From assembly GCF_003992675.1 (NCBI RefSeq), contig NZ_RZMZ01000004.1, forward strand, positions 69,501 to 133,500: a stretch of 64,000 bases of DNA, read 5' to 3'. Both the position numbers and the translations under genes were made by a program. This DNA comes from Flagellimonas marinaquae (lineage in GTDB: Bacteria; Bacteroidota; Bacteroidia; Flavobacteriales; Flavobacteriaceae). This document shows positions 8,923 to 17,844 of this stretch, piece by piece; positions within the stretch are counted from its first letter, which is position 1; each line of letters begins with the position of its first letter. The notes under the pieces are model-generated. The model saw only the letters and a program-made list of their open reading frames with translations. It did not search any database and was not told where the DNA came from.

Positions 8923-10629
8923 CTATCTTCTGTACACCGAAACGCCATTTTTAATGGTTTCCATCACTTTGATGTCTTTAATGTCGCTTTCGGGCACCTT
9001 TAACGGATTTTTGTCCAAGATCACCAAGTCCGCTGTCTTGCCTACTTCCAACGTCCCTTTGGTTGCTTCTTCAAAATGTTGGTAGGCGGACCATTCCGTG
9101 ATTCCTTTTAACGCTTCGTAGGGGGTCATTTTTTCGTTCTCTCCGATCAATTGCCCGGAACGCGACTTGCGTTCTACCGATATGCCCACCATGCGCATGA
9201 GGTTGGGCAGGGCCACAGGTGCATCGGTATGTATGGTGATGTTTAGGCCTTTGTTCAGCGCAGTGCGCGTAGGGCTTATTTTGTTGCCCAAACTATCCCC
9301 AATGATTTGTTTGTGCCAATCGCCCCAATAAAAGGTGTGCAACGGGAAAAGAGATGCAATCACATCCAATTTTTTGAGGGAGTCCAACTGGTCCTCACGC
9401 ACGTATTGCCCGTGAATGAGTACGCTTCTCCGATCTTCATTGCCATGGGTTTGGGCGGCAGTTTTCATGGTGCGGATCATTTGGTCGATGGCGGCATCGC
9501 CGTTGGCGTGGGTCAAAATTTGCCAATTGTTTTTGAAGGCTTTGTCGTAAATGGCCGTGACCACACTGTCCTGTGGAATGGCAGGATACCCGCTGTAATC
9601 CGCGCTGGCGCCATCCGGCGGAATCAAATAGGGGGTGGTGCGCCACGCAGTTCTTCCTTGGGGCGAGCCATCTAGGGTAACTTTCATCCCCCCAATACGG
9701 TAATGGTTATTGTAGTTAGTGCTTTTCCATTCGGATTCGAGATACTTGTCCACAAAAAGATAATCGATATAGCTGACCACGTCCAATTTTAATTTTTGGG
9801 CCTCCGCCAATTGGACAAATTGCTCTACATTGCCCATATCCCGTCCTTCTTGCGCGGTGGTGTAGCCGTAGGAGAGGGCCATTTCTTGTCCTGCTTCAAA
9901 AAATAGGTTGGCCGCTTCGGCCGATGCGGGGGTAAATGCTTTGGCGTAATACGGAATGGCAGCCAGTTCTTCCAATACCCCATTGGGTTCGTTGTTGTCT
10001 TCTCTACGGATAATGCCGCCTTCGGGGTCGGGTGTGTTGGCGTCGATGCCCAATAATTCAAGTCCTTTGGTGTTGACCACCGCAAAGTGGCCAGATATGT
10101 GTACGATCATAATGGGGTGCTCGGTGGATACTTCATCGAGGTCGTACTTGGTCGGGAATCGGTTTTCCTCCAAAACGGAGTCGTCAAAGCCCATTCCGAA
10201 AATCCATCCAGTAAGTGCCCTATTCTCTGGCGTGTTCCATTCCTTTAAAATGGAGATAAGGGTAGGGATATCTTTTGCTCCAGCATCGGGTGGTGGTAGG
10301 ATTTGCGCTCCAATGGCCTGAGCGGAGAAGGAGGAAAAGTGGGCGTGGCCATCGATTAAGCCCGGCAGCATGGTACGGCCTTCCAAACTTACCATTTGAT
10401 GGCCTTTGCCCGCTTGGTTCATGGCTTCGTCAGCGGCTCCGGCATAGATAATTTGACCATCCCGAACCACAAGGGCCTCCACATATTCGGGACTGTCACC
10501 GGCCATGGTGAGGATGTCTCCCCCATGGTAAACTATGGCAGGGGTTGTATCAATGTGCTTGTTGTCCGATTTACATGCCATGACAAGCATAATCACGGAA
10601 CATATGGTAAAGGTTTTCAAATGATGCAT
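8923..10629 (-). CDS. amidohydrolase family 3 (YtcJ-like) lipoprotein
   Basis: A 568-residue metal-dependent hydrolase. The N-terminus is a lipoprotein signal (LVMAC). Residues about 30-85 form the composite beta-sandwich start, followed by the HxH metal site in IDGHAHFSS, a characteristic SGHFAVVN motif, TLDGSPQGRTAWR, and the terminal ADLVILDKNPL segment. This pattern matches the N-substituted formamide deformylase / YtcJ group of the amidohydrolase superfamily. These enzymes hydrolyse amides or formamides; the substrate cannot be told from sequence. The next gene upstream is divergent. Confidence 0.85.
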   Translation of the reverse strand: MHHLKTFTICSVIMLVMACKSDNKHIDTTPAIVYHGGDILTMAGDSPEYVEALVVRDGQIIYAGAADEAMNQAGKGHQMVSLEGRTMLPGLIDGHAHFSSFSAQAIGAQILPPPDAGAKDIPTLISILKEWNTPENRALTGWIFGMGFDDSVLEENRFPTKYDLDEVSTEHPIMIVHISGHFAVVNTKGLELLGIDANTPDPEGGIIRREDNNEPNGVLEELAAIPYYAKAFTPASAEAANLFFEAGQEMALSYGYTTAQEGRDMGNVEQFVQLAEAQKLKLDVVSYIDYLFVDKYLESEWKSTNYNNHYRIGGMKVTLDGSPQGRTAWRTTPYLIPPDGASADYSGYPAIPQDSVVTAIYDKAFKNNWQILTHANGDAAIDQMIRTMKTAAQTHGNEDRRSVLIHGQYVREDQLDSLKKLDVIASLFPLHTFYWGDWHKQIIGDSLGNKISPTRTALNKGLNITIHTDAPVALPNLMRMVGISVERKSRSGQLIGENEKMTPYEALKGITEWSAYQHFEEATKGTLEVGKTADLVILDKNPLKVPESDIKDIKVMETIKNGVSVYRR

Positions 10630-10830
10630 AGGTTGGATTTTTAAAAAATTAAGGTTTGTGGATTGGTAATCGTAGTTTGTTGATAATCAACTAAATTTAG
10701 TAATTTTCGGTTTATGGGCGATAAAAAAATGTGCCTTAATCACTATTATTTTTTGATTTGATAAATGATAGCTGTAGCCATTAAATCAGCAGGGTATCCT
10801 GTCCTTGGCGAAATATTGTAGTTTTGGACT

Positions 10831-11259
10831 ATGGATGAAAAAACAAGGCAACAACTGATTCGTTTGGCTGAAGATGAAATTCCGATACACCGCTATTTGG
10901 GATTAAAAGTAGTGACCATCGAAAAGGAATTTATACGGGTACGGATTCCGTTTCGTGAAGATTTTGTTGGAGATATCCGCACAAAACGTTGGCATGGCGG
11001 CATCATGGCCACGGTGATGGATTCTGTGGGCGGTGCCATAGGAATAGCCAATTTTGAGTCGCAGGAGGATAAGCTTTCCACCATTGATCTACGTGTGGAC
11101 TATTTGCGATTTGCAGAGGGTAAAGACCTCATTTTTGAAGGTAAACTGGTACGGATGGGCAACCGTATTATGGTGACCAAGATGAAAGCGTTTCAAGATG
11201 GGGTTTTGGTAGCGGAAGGAAGAGGCGTTTATAATTTTATTCGGGCGTTGCAAGAGTAG
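10831..11259 (+). CDS. PaaI-type hotdog thioesterase
   Basis: A 142-residue protein with the hotdog fold. The HGGIMATVMDSVGG segment at residues about 52-65 is the conserved helix with its HGG motif, and the following strand IDLRVDYLRFA matches the PaaI/YdiI thioesterase pattern. It probably hydrolyses an acyl-CoA thioester in the cytoplasm. The length is usual for the family. It stands alone between divergent and convergent neighbours, and I cannot name the acyl substrate. Confidence 0.85.
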   Translation: MDEKTRQQLIRLAEDEIPIHRYLGLKVVTIEKEFIRVRIPFREDFVGDIRTKRWHGGIMATVMDSVGGAIGIANFESQEDKLSTIDLRVDYLRFAEGKDLIFEGKLVRMGNRIMVTKMKAFQDGVLVAEGRGVYNFIRALQE

Positions 11260-11326
11260 CAAACGATTTCAATTGCCATCAAAAGAAAACAGTCCGAGAC
11301 CAACGGCCCCGAACTGTGCATCAATT

Positions 11327-11707
11327 TTACAAATTGGGAATCACCAAAACTTGGTCAGGGTGAATCACATCTGGATTTTTTAGAATATTGGTGTTGGCCT
11401 CAAAAATTTTGGTGTACTTCATCGGGTCACCGTAGTAATGCTTGGCAATCTTGCTCAGGGATTCCCCGCTCTTCACCGTATGCCTATGGTAAACGGATTC
11501 ATCCTCCACAGTGATATTGGCTTTGATATCCGAGGGATTTTCCCCACCAATCTCCTTGATTTTGTCCCATAATAGGTTCTTTTCATATTGGGTCTTGGTC
11601 ATGCCCTTGATTTTAAGGACATCGCCGTCCACGGTAACATCACCATTTTGTACGTTCAATTTTTCACCTAGGTCCAGTACAGGCTGATACTTTGCTTTTA
11701 CGCTCAT
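11327..11707 (-). CDS. LysM-domain protein (YgaU/Kbp-like, BON + LysM)
   Basis: A 126-residue protein without a signal peptide. The first 65 residues have a BON-like pattern (VTVDGDVLKIKGM, ITVEDES) and the last 50 form one LysM domain (HTVKSGESLSKIAKHYYGDPMKYTKI, then VIHPDQVLVIP). This order matches the E. coli potassium-binding protein Kbp (YgaU). Function in this organism is not known; the lack of a signal peptide argues for a cytoplasmic role rather than direct binding to peptidoglycan. Confidence 0.75.
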   Translation of the reverse strand: MSVKAKYQPVLDLGEKLNVQNGDVTVDGDVLKIKGMTKTQYEKNLLWDKIKEIGGENPSDIKANITVEDESVYHRHTVKSGESLSKIAKHYYGDPMKYTKIFEANTNILKNPDVIHPDQVLVIPNL

Positions 11708-11817
11708 AAGGGTACTTTTTTATAGTTAATAATTAGAAATCTCAAGATAATCAATCTCTCTTTATTTTATCGTTAAATCACGGGATTACTTTTTTTGCGC
11801 AAAGCTTGTTTTTAGGC

Positions 11818-11848
11818 TTTGTATATCAATAATTTAATTGTATTTTTG
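11818..11848 (+). promoter_or_regulatory. rpsA promoter (Bacteroidota -33/-7)
   Basis: A TTTG at 11818-11821 and a TATTTTTG at 11841-11848 are separated by exactly 19 bases, matching the Bacteroidota housekeeping promoter (TTTG, N19, TAnnTTTG). Transcription would start near 11855, giving rpsA a leader of about 110 bases. Confidence 0.75.
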
Positions 11849-11964
11849 CACCCCTTTTAGCAAGTAGGCAAGGGCGAAAGGGACTAAAGAAAATCAATTT
11901 AAAACCGCTTCCACGGTAATTGTTCAGCTCTTGTAAAACGTGGAATACAAATTTTAATCAGCAC

Positions 11965-13800
11965 ATGGCTGAAGACAAACAAAACGTTGAGGTAGAAGAA
12001 ACTGCCTTGGCAACAGAAGTAAAAGAAGCAAAACAACCCGAACAAGATCCTCAGGAATTTCTTGAAAACTTTGATTGGGACAAGTACGAAGAAGGAATTG
12101 AGCGCGTGGACGACACCAAGCTCAAGGAATTTGAAAACCTTGTTGAGGAAAACTTTGTGGACACTGCCGATGAAGAAGTAGTGGAAGGAACAGTGGTTCA
12201 CATGACCGACCGTGAGGCGATCATTGACATCAATGCCAAATCCGAAGGTGTAATTTCCTTGAATGAGTTCCGATACAATCCCGATCTTAAAGTTGGTGAC
12301 AAAGTTGAGGTACTTATAGATATCCGTGAAGACAAAACCGGTCAGTTGGTATTGTCCCACAGAAAAGCAAGGACCATCAAAGCTTGGGAGCGTGTGAACA
12401 ACGCACACGATAAGGAAGAGATTGTTACCGGTTTCGTTAAATGCCGTACCAAAGGAGGTATGATCGTTGACGTATTCGGTATCGAGGCCTTCTTACCAGG
12501 TTCCCAAATCGATGTGAAGCCTATCCGTGATTACGATCAGTATGTAGGCAAGACCATGGAGTTCAAGGTAGTAAAGATCAACCACGAGTTCAAGAACGTA
12601 GTGGTATCTCACAAAGCCTTGATCGAAGCGGACATCGAAGAGCAGAAAAAAGAGATCATCGGCCAATTGGAAAAAGGACAAGTATTGGAAGGTGTGGTCA
12701 AGAACATTACATCTTACGGGGTATTTATCGACCTTGGCGGTGTGGATGGATTGGTGCACATTACCGACCTTTCTTGGAGCCGTATCAACCACCCGAACGA
12801 GGTGGTGGAGCTAGACCAAAAATTGAACGTGGTTATCTTGGACTTCGACGACAACAAGTCCAGAATCCAGTTAGGTCTTAAGCAATTGGAGAAACACCCA
12901 TGGGATGCCCTTGGTGATGAGATCAAAGTAGGAGACAAGGTGAAAGGTAAAGTAGTCGTAATCGCTGATTACGGCGCGTTTATCGAAGTAGCCGAAGGAG
13001 TGGAAGGTTTGATCCACGTTTCGGAAATGTCTTGGAGTACTCACCTAAGATCAGCCCAAGATTTCGTGAACGTAGGTGATGAAGTTGAGGCCGTAGTATT
13101 GACCTTGGATAGAGAAGATCGTAAAATGTCGCTAGGTATCAAGCAATTGACTCCTGACCCATGGACCGATATCACTTCCAAATACCCAGTGGGATCAAGA
13201 CACAAGGGAATCGTTAGAAACTTTACCAACTTTGGAGTATTCGTAGAGTTGGAAGAAGGAATCGACGGTTTGATCTATATCTCCGACCTTTCTTGGACCA
13301 AGAAAATCAAGCATCCATCCGAGTTTGTTGCCGTAGGTGATACCTTGGAGGTTGAAGTATTGGAATTGGACGTGGAAGGCCGCAAGTTGAGCCTTGGACA
13401 CAAGCAGACTACAGAGAACCCTTGGGACAAGTACTCCGAGGAGTTTGCAGAAGGTACCATCCACAAAGCTGCCATCGCAGAGGTGGTGGACAAAGGAGCT
13501 ACCATCAACTTTAACGAGGATATCGTAGGGTTTGTGCCACAGCGCCACATGGAAAAAGAAGACGGTAAAAAACTCCAAAAAGGAGAAGAGGCCGAATTCA
13601 AGATTATCGAGTTCAACAAAGATTTCAAGCGAGTTGTGGCCAGCCACACTGCTATCTTTAGAGAGCAAGAGGACAAGAATGTGAAAGCTGCCAAGAAAAG
13701 AGCCGCATCATCCGATGAAGCTGCTCCGACCCTTGGAGATGCCAACTCACAGTTGCAAGCCTTGAAGGACAAAATGGAAGCTGATTCCAAGAAAAAGTAA
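11965..13800 (+). CDS. rpsA: 30S ribosomal protein S1
   Basis: A 611-residue protein containing six S1 (OB-fold) RNA-binding domains: two divergent ones (residues about 70-145 and 150-215) that would dock on the ribosome, three canonical ones with GVF(I/V) and LxHxSxLSW cores (about 235-475), and a last divergent domain (about 490-560). A lysine- and acid-rich N-terminal tail precedes them. The frame is open to 11920, but the ATG at 11965 (MAEDKQN) fits homologues and follows the promoter and leader. S1 recruits mRNA to the 30S subunit, which matters in Bacteroidota because Shine-Dalgarno sequences are little used. It ends at a strong terminator. Confidence 0.96.
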   Translation: MAEDKQNVEVEETALATEVKEAKQPEQDPQEFLENFDWDKYEEGIERVDDTKLKEFENLVEENFVDTADEEVVEGTVVHMTDREAIIDINAKSEGVISLNEFRYNPDLKVGDKVEVLIDIREDKTGQLVLSHRKARTIKAWERVNNAHDKEEIVTGFVKCRTKGGMIVDVFGIEAFLPGSQIDVKPIRDYDQYVGKTMEFKVVKINHEFKNVVVSHKALIEADIEEQKKEIIGQLEKGQVLEGVVKNITSYGVFIDLGGVDGLVHITDLSWSRINHPNEVVELDQKLNVVILDFDDNKSRIQLGLKQLEKHPWDALGDEIKVGDKVKGKVVVIADYGAFIEVAEGVEGLIHVSEMSWSTHLRSAQDFVNVGDEVEAVVLTLDREDRKMSLGIKQLTPDPWTDITSKYPVGSRHKGIVRNFTNFGVFVELEEGIDGLIYISDLSWTKKIKHPSEFVAVGDTLEVEVLELDVEGRKLSLGHKQTTENPWDKYSEEFAEGTIHKAAIAEVVDKGATINFNEDIVGFVPQRHMEKEDGKKLQKGEEAEFKIIEFNKDFKRVVASHTAIFREQEDKNVKAAKKRAASSDEAAPTLGDANSQLQALKDKMEADSKKK

Positions 13801-13820
13801 TCAGGCCTTTCAATGATACA

Positions 13821-13850
13821 AAGCCCCGCTGGAAACAGTGGGGCTTTTTT
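13821..13850 (+). terminator. intrinsic terminator of rpsA
   Basis: A stem of AAGCCCCGCTG with CAGTGGGGCTT around a GAAA tetraloop, followed by a run of six T. It lies 21 bases after the rpsA stop codon. Confidence 0.92.
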
Positions 13851-13877
13851 ATGTTCCAAACATTTTAAAGAATTGCT

Positions 13878-13885
13878 TACTTTTG
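13878..13885 (+). promoter_or_regulatory. -7 element of the pyrR-pyrB transcript
   Basis: TACTTTTG matches TAnnTTTG and lies 30 bases before the pyrR ATG. A good -33 TTTG is not present at 19-20 bases upstream, so only the -7 element is supported. Confidence 0.5.
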
Positions 13886-13914
13886 TATTCAACCGAGTTG
13901 GTCGCACAAAGCCT

Positions 13915-14451
13915 ATGAGTCAAAAAGTTCTGCTTACTTCAAAGGAAATCAACATCATACTGCACCGGTTGGCCTGCCAGCTCATGGAAAACCATTTGGA
14001 TTTTAGCGATACCGCATTGATTGGAATACAGCCCAGGGGTGTTTTTTTGGCAGAGCGATTGGTCAAGATTCTCAAAAAGGAATACAAGATCAAACATATT
14101 GATTTAGGGTTTTTGGACATCACATTTTTTAGGGACGATTTTGGACGAGGGGAAATCCTCAAGGCCAACTCCACACAGATGAATTTTTTGGTGGAGGACA
14201 AAAAAGTGGTGTTTATCGATGATGTGCTCTACACTGGTAGAAGCATCCGGGCGGCCCTTACAGCCATCCAGTCCTTTGGCAGACCAAGCAATATTGAACT
14301 TTTGACACTGATCGATAGACGTTTTAGCAGACACTTGCCCATTCAGCCCACTTATCGTGGCCGACAAGTGGATGCCATTAACGAAGAAAAAGTCAAAGTG
14401 ATGTGGGAAGAAAACGACGGTGAGGATAAAGTATATTTAGTAAGCAAATAA
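13915..14451 (+). CDS. pyrR: bifunctional pyr operon regulator / uracil phosphoribosyltransferase
   Basis: A 178-residue type I phosphoribosyltransferase. The PRPP-binding motif FIDDVLYTGRSIRA is near residues 100-113. In other bacteria PyrR binds pyr mRNA and also converts uracil and PRPP to UMP. The frame stays open back to 13813, but that would cross the rpsA terminator; the ATG at 13915 gives the family start (MSQKVLLTSKEINI). It lies six bases before pyrB, so the two are co-transcribed. I see no obvious PyrR-binding attenuator upstream. Confidence 0.93.
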   Translation: MSQKVLLTSKEINIILHRLACQLMENHLDFSDTALIGIQPRGVFLAERLVKILKKEYKIKHIDLGFLDITFFRDDFGRGEILKANSTQMNFLVEDKKVVFIDDVLYTGRSIRAALTAIQSFGRPSNIELLTLIDRRFSRHLPIQPTYRGRQVDAINEEKVKVMWEENDGEDKVYLVSK

Positions 14452-14457
14452 AAGGGA

Positions 14458-15384
14458 ATGAGCGAATTAAGCGTAAACCACTTGTTGGGAATCAAATATC
14501 TGAACAAAAAGGATATATCGCTCATTTTTGAAACGGCCGACCACTTTAAGGAGGTCATCAACCGTTCCATTAAAAAAGTGCCCACCCTTCGCGATATTAC
14601 CATTGCCAATATCTTTTTTGAAAACAGTACCCGTACCAAGCTCTCCTTTGAGCTCGCCGAAAAACGACTTTCAGCCGACGTGGTCAATTTCTCGGCAGGG
14701 CAATCTTCCGTTAAAAAGGGGGAAACCTTAATCGATACCGTCAACAATATCCTATCGATGAAAGTGGATATGGTGGTAATGCGACACCCCAATCCCGGAG
14801 CTGGTATATTTTTGTCGAAGCACGTAAAAGCATCCATTGTAAATGCAGGTGACGGTGCCCATGAGCATCCGACCCAGGCGTTGCTTGATTCTTTCTCCAT
14901 TCGGGAAAAGTTGGGCGACGTAGGTGGAAAAAATGTGGTCATTGTCGGAGATATTCTGCATTCACGGGTGGCCCTTTCCAATATTTTTGCACTAAAGCTG
15001 CAAGGAGCCAACGTAAAAGTCTGTGGACCAAAAACACTGATTCCCAAACATATTGAATCTTTGGGGGTAGGTGTGGAGACCAATTTGAGAAAGGCCTTGG
15101 AATGGTGCGATGTGGCCAATATGCTTCGGGTACAGAACGAACGAATGGACATCAGCTACTTTCCGTCCACACGGGAATACACCCAACAGTTCGGGGTCAA
15201 TAAAGAATTGTTGAACAGTTTGGACAAAGAGATTGTCATCATGCACCCCGGCCCCATTAACCGAGGCGTAGAGATTACCAGTGATGTCGCCGATTCCGAC
15301 CAGTCCATTATCCTCCACCAAGTGGAAAATGGCGTAGCCATTCGAATGGCCGTACTATATCTTTTGGCATCAAAAATAAAGTAA
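14458..15384 (+). CDS. pyrB: aspartate carbamoyltransferase catalytic subunit
   Basis: A 308-residue enzyme that joins carbamoyl phosphate and aspartate in the second step of UMP synthesis. The carbamoyl-phosphate loop STRTK is at residues 57-61, HPTQ at about 140 (EHPTQALLD), and the C-terminal HPGPINRG motif binds aspartate. No pyrI regulatory gene is present nearby. It is six bases after pyrR and six bases before the STAS-like gene. Confidence 0.96.
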   Translation: MSELSVNHLLGIKYLNKKDISLIFETADHFKEVINRSIKKVPTLRDITIANIFFENSTRTKLSFELAEKRLSADVVNFSAGQSSVKKGETLIDTVNNILSMKVDMVVMRHPNPGAGIFLSKHVKASIVNAGDGAHEHPTQALLDSFSIREKLGDVGGKNVVIVGDILHSRVALSNIFALKLQGANVKVCGPKTLIPKHIESLGVGVETNLRKALEWCDVANMLRVQNERMDISYFPSTREYTQQFGVNKELLNSLDKEIVIMHPGPINRGVEITSDVADSDQSIILHQVENGVAIRMAVLYLLASKIK

Positions 15385-15389
15385 GCGAT

Positions 15390-15722
15390 ATGATCATCGA
15401 CAAAGAAGGAACCACCACCATCGTCTTTCAAGAGAAGACCACGCTTTCCGGATTTATGGAAAACCTGCAGAACGCCTACCCAAAACTGAAGCACGACAAT
15501 ATCGTAGTCAACCTCTTTTCGTTCAAGAAATTGACAGTGAACGATGTGTTGGAATTTTTGGACCTCTCCAATTCTCACAAGGCAGGCGGGCAATCCTTTG
15601 TTTTGGTCACCGATGCGTTGAATTACGACGAGATTCCAGAGGAGTTGAGCGTGGTGCCAACCCTTCAAGAGGCCAAGGACATCATCGAAATGGAAGAAAT
15701 TGAACGTGACCTTGGCATATGA
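15390..15722 (+). CDS. small STAS-like protein between pyrB and rnz
   Basis: A 110-residue cytoplasmic protein without a catalytic motif I recognise. The alternation of hydrophobic strands and helices (NIVVNLFSFKKLTVNDVLEFL, then SFVLVTDALNYDEIP) resembles the STAS / anti-anti-sigma fold. Its stop codon overlaps the rnz start by four bases (ATGA), so the two are translationally coupled. It may be an accessory of ribonuclease Z, but that is inferred only from coupling. Confidence 0.65.
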   Translation: MIIDKEGTTTIVFQEKTTLSGFMENLQNAYPKLKHDNIVVNLFSFKKLTVNDVLEFLDLSNSHKAGGQSFVLVTDALNYDEIPEELSVVPTLQEAKDIIEMEEIERDLGI

Positions 15723-16630
15723 AGCTTACCGTACTCGGTTGTTATGCCGCCACACCACGAACCTTTACCAATCCTACCTCCCAGGTGCTCGAAATCAAGA
15801 ACCATCTATTTTTGATTGATTGTGGCGAAGGGACCCAAGTACAGCTCCGAAAATATAAGGTCAAGTTTTCCAGAATCAACCATATTTTTATCTCACACCT
15901 CCATGGAGACCATTTTTTCGGTCTACCGGGATTGATTTCCACCTTCCGATTATTGGGAAGGGATAAAGAGCTTCATATTTATGGCCCAAAAGGCATTAAA
16001 CAAGCCATTACCCTATTTTTGAAATTGGGGGATTCTTGGACCAATTACCCTTTGATTTTCCACGAATTGGAGTCCAAAGAACCCGAACTCATTTTTGAAG
16101 ATGAAAAAGTGACCGTACGCACTGTCCCTTTGATTCACAGGGTATATACGAACGGATTTTTGTTTCAGGAAAAGGAATCACCCAGAACTTTAGATGTTGA
16201 GGCCGCCCGAAAGTTCGGTGTAGACCGAAGTCAGTTCAACAACATAAAAAATGGAGCGGACGGTGTTGATAAATCAGGTCAAAAGGTTCCGAACAAAAAG
16301 TTGACTCTGGACCCGCCAGAACCCAAAAGCTATGCTTTTTGCAGCGACACGATGTACAACGAAACCATTTTGCCCACTATCCAAAATGTTACTGTTTTGT
16401 ACCACGAGTCAACCTTCCTGGAATCGGAAGTACATCTATGTGAAAAAACAAAACATTCCACAGCCATGCAGGCTGCCCAAATAGCTCAAAAAGCCAATGC
16501 CAAACTTTTGATTTTGGGCCATTATTCCACACGCTACAAATCCATTCGGTTTTTTAAAGAGGAGGCAGAAGCCATTTTTGCACCAGTTGATTTGGCCGAT
16601 GACGGTAAGGTGTTTGACTTTGGGGATTAA
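15719..16630 (+). CDS. rnz: ribonuclease Z
   Basis: A 303-residue metallo-beta-lactamase-fold nuclease that trims the 3' trailers of tRNA precursors. The metal motif HxHxDH is H60-L-H62-G-D64-H65; further ligands are in YHESTF and GHYSTRY. Both tRNA genes in this window lack an encoded CCA after the discriminator base, so their 3' ends would depend on such trimming followed by CCA addition. The length is normal for short-form RNase Z. Confidence 0.95.
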   Translation: MKLTVLGCYAATPRTFTNPTSQVLEIKNHLFLIDCGEGTQVQLRKYKVKFSRINHIFISHLHGDHFFGLPGLISTFRLLGRDKELHIYGPKGIKQAITLFLKLGDSWTNYPLIFHELESKEPELIFEDEKVTVRTVPLIHRVYTNGFLFQEKESPRTLDVEAARKFGVDRSQFNNIKNGADGVDKSGQKVPNKKLTLDPPEPKSYAFCSDTMYNETILPTIQNVTVLYHESTFLESEVHLCEKTKHSTAMQAAQIAQKANAKLLILGHYSTRYKSIRFFKEEAEAIFAPVDLADDGKVFDFGD

Positions 16631-16696
16631 AAATTTTACGAAAGTTTTACAAACTTCCCGTTTTGAGGAGACCCTATTTTTAACGATCTTCACCTT

Positions 16697-17344
16697 ATGC
16701 AAAAAGATCTTAGCGATTACCGAAAATCTTACGAAAAAAGCGAGCTGACCGAAGCCTCCATTAAACACAATCCCATGGAGCAGTTCCAAAAATGGTTCCA
16801 TGAGGTGGAAGCTACCGATGGTGTGGACGAACCCAATGCCATGACGGTTTCCACTATTGGATTGGACGGCTTCCCCAAAAGCAGGGTAGTATTGATGAAA
16901 AGGTTCACTTTTGAGGGTTTTATTTTTTATACCAACTATCTAAGTGAGAAGGGAAGGGCTATAGCGGCCAACCCATCCGTATGTCTTTCCTTTTTTTGGC
17001 CCAATTTGGAGCGCCAGGTAATCATAAAAGGGAAAGCTGAAAAGATTGCAGAAAACCTTTCCGACGGCTATTTTGAGTCCCGGCCCAAAGGAAGTCAATT
17101 GGGTGCCGTGGTTTCGGACCAGAGTGAAGTGGTGCCTTCCCGTGAACATTTGGAAGGTAAACTAAAGGAGCTCGAAAAAGAATATGAGGGAAAGGAAGTA
17201 CCACGACCCGAATACTGGGGAGGTTTTTTGGTGCGGCCCATATCCATCGAGTTTTGGCAAGGCCGTCCCAACCGATTGCACGATAGGATACGATATACGC
17301 TGCAAGAAGATTTTGATTGGAAAATAGAACGATTGGCCCCATAA
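16697..17344 (+). CDS. pdxH: pyridoxamine 5'-phosphate oxidase
   Basis: A 215-residue FMN enzyme that oxidises pyridoxine or pyridoxamine 5'-phosphate to PLP. The FMN-binding segment is visible (SRVVLMKRF, then FYTNYLSEKGR), and the C-terminal signature EFWQGRPNRLHDR is diagnostic. PLP is needed by threonine synthase elsewhere in the window. It is followed 11 bases later by the phosphohistidine phosphatase gene. Confidence 0.96.
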   Translation: MQKDLSDYRKSYEKSELTEASIKHNPMEQFQKWFHEVEATDGVDEPNAMTVSTIGLDGFPKSRVVLMKRFTFEGFIFYTNYLSEKGRAIAANPSVCLSFFWPNLERQVIIKGKAEKIAENLSDGYFESRPKGSQLGAVVSDQSEVVPSREHLEGKLKELEKEYEGKEVPRPEYWGGFLVRPISIEFWQGRPNRLHDRIRYTLQEDFDWKIERLAP

Positions 17345-17355
17345 AACCTAAGACA

Positions 17356-17844
17356 ATGAAACAATTGATATTGATGCGACATGGAAAATCCTCATGGGAT
17401 TATGATGTTTCCGATAAAGACCGGCCCTTACAGGAACGTGGCATAAACGATGCCCACAAGGTATCCAAGACGTTTGGATTGCATGCGCCAAAAATTGATT
17501 TCATCTTTTCCAGTCCTGCCAACAGGGCCTTGCATACCAGTATGATATTTGTTAGGAATCTGGAATATGACCTATCCAATTTTAGGGTAAATGATATGCT
17601 CTACGATTTTTCAGGCAATAGCGTTGAACAATTTGTTCATCAACTGCACAAGGATTGGGATACGGTTGCCCTGTTTGGCCACAATAATGCCTTTACCTCG
17701 CTTGCAAATACTTGGGGAGATCAGTATATTGACAACGTTCCCACTGCAGGATTGGTCCATATTACATTTGGTGTGGACGATTGGTCCAAAATAACCAAGG
17801 GAACCACAAAACAAATGGTCTTTCCAAAACACTTAAAAAAATAG
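17356..17844 (+). CDS. SixA-type phosphohistidine phosphatase
   Basis: A 162-residue histidine phosphatase. The catalytic RHG motif is R8-H9-G10 in LMRHGKSSWD and the second histidine is in LFGHNNAFT. Members of this branch remove phosphate from histidine residues or small phosphates. The reading frame is open upstream to 17317, but the ATG at 17356 gives the conserved start directly before the first strand. Its stop is directly followed by the ppk start, which suggests a functional link with polyphosphate or phosphate signalling; that is an inference. Confidence 0.85.
   Translation: MKQLILMRHGKSSWDYDVSDKDRPLQERGINDAHKVSKTFGLHAPKIDFIFSSPANRALHTSMIFVRNLEYDLSNFRVNDMLYDFSGNSVEQFVHQLHKDWDTVALFGHNNAFTSLANTWGDQYIDNVPTAGLVHITFGVDDWSKITKGTTKQMVFPKHLKK

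Noticed and set aside
10819..10826. TAGTTTTG as a -7 element for the thioesterase gene
   Set aside because: Only five bases lie between it and the ATG and there is no -33 element; not enough support.
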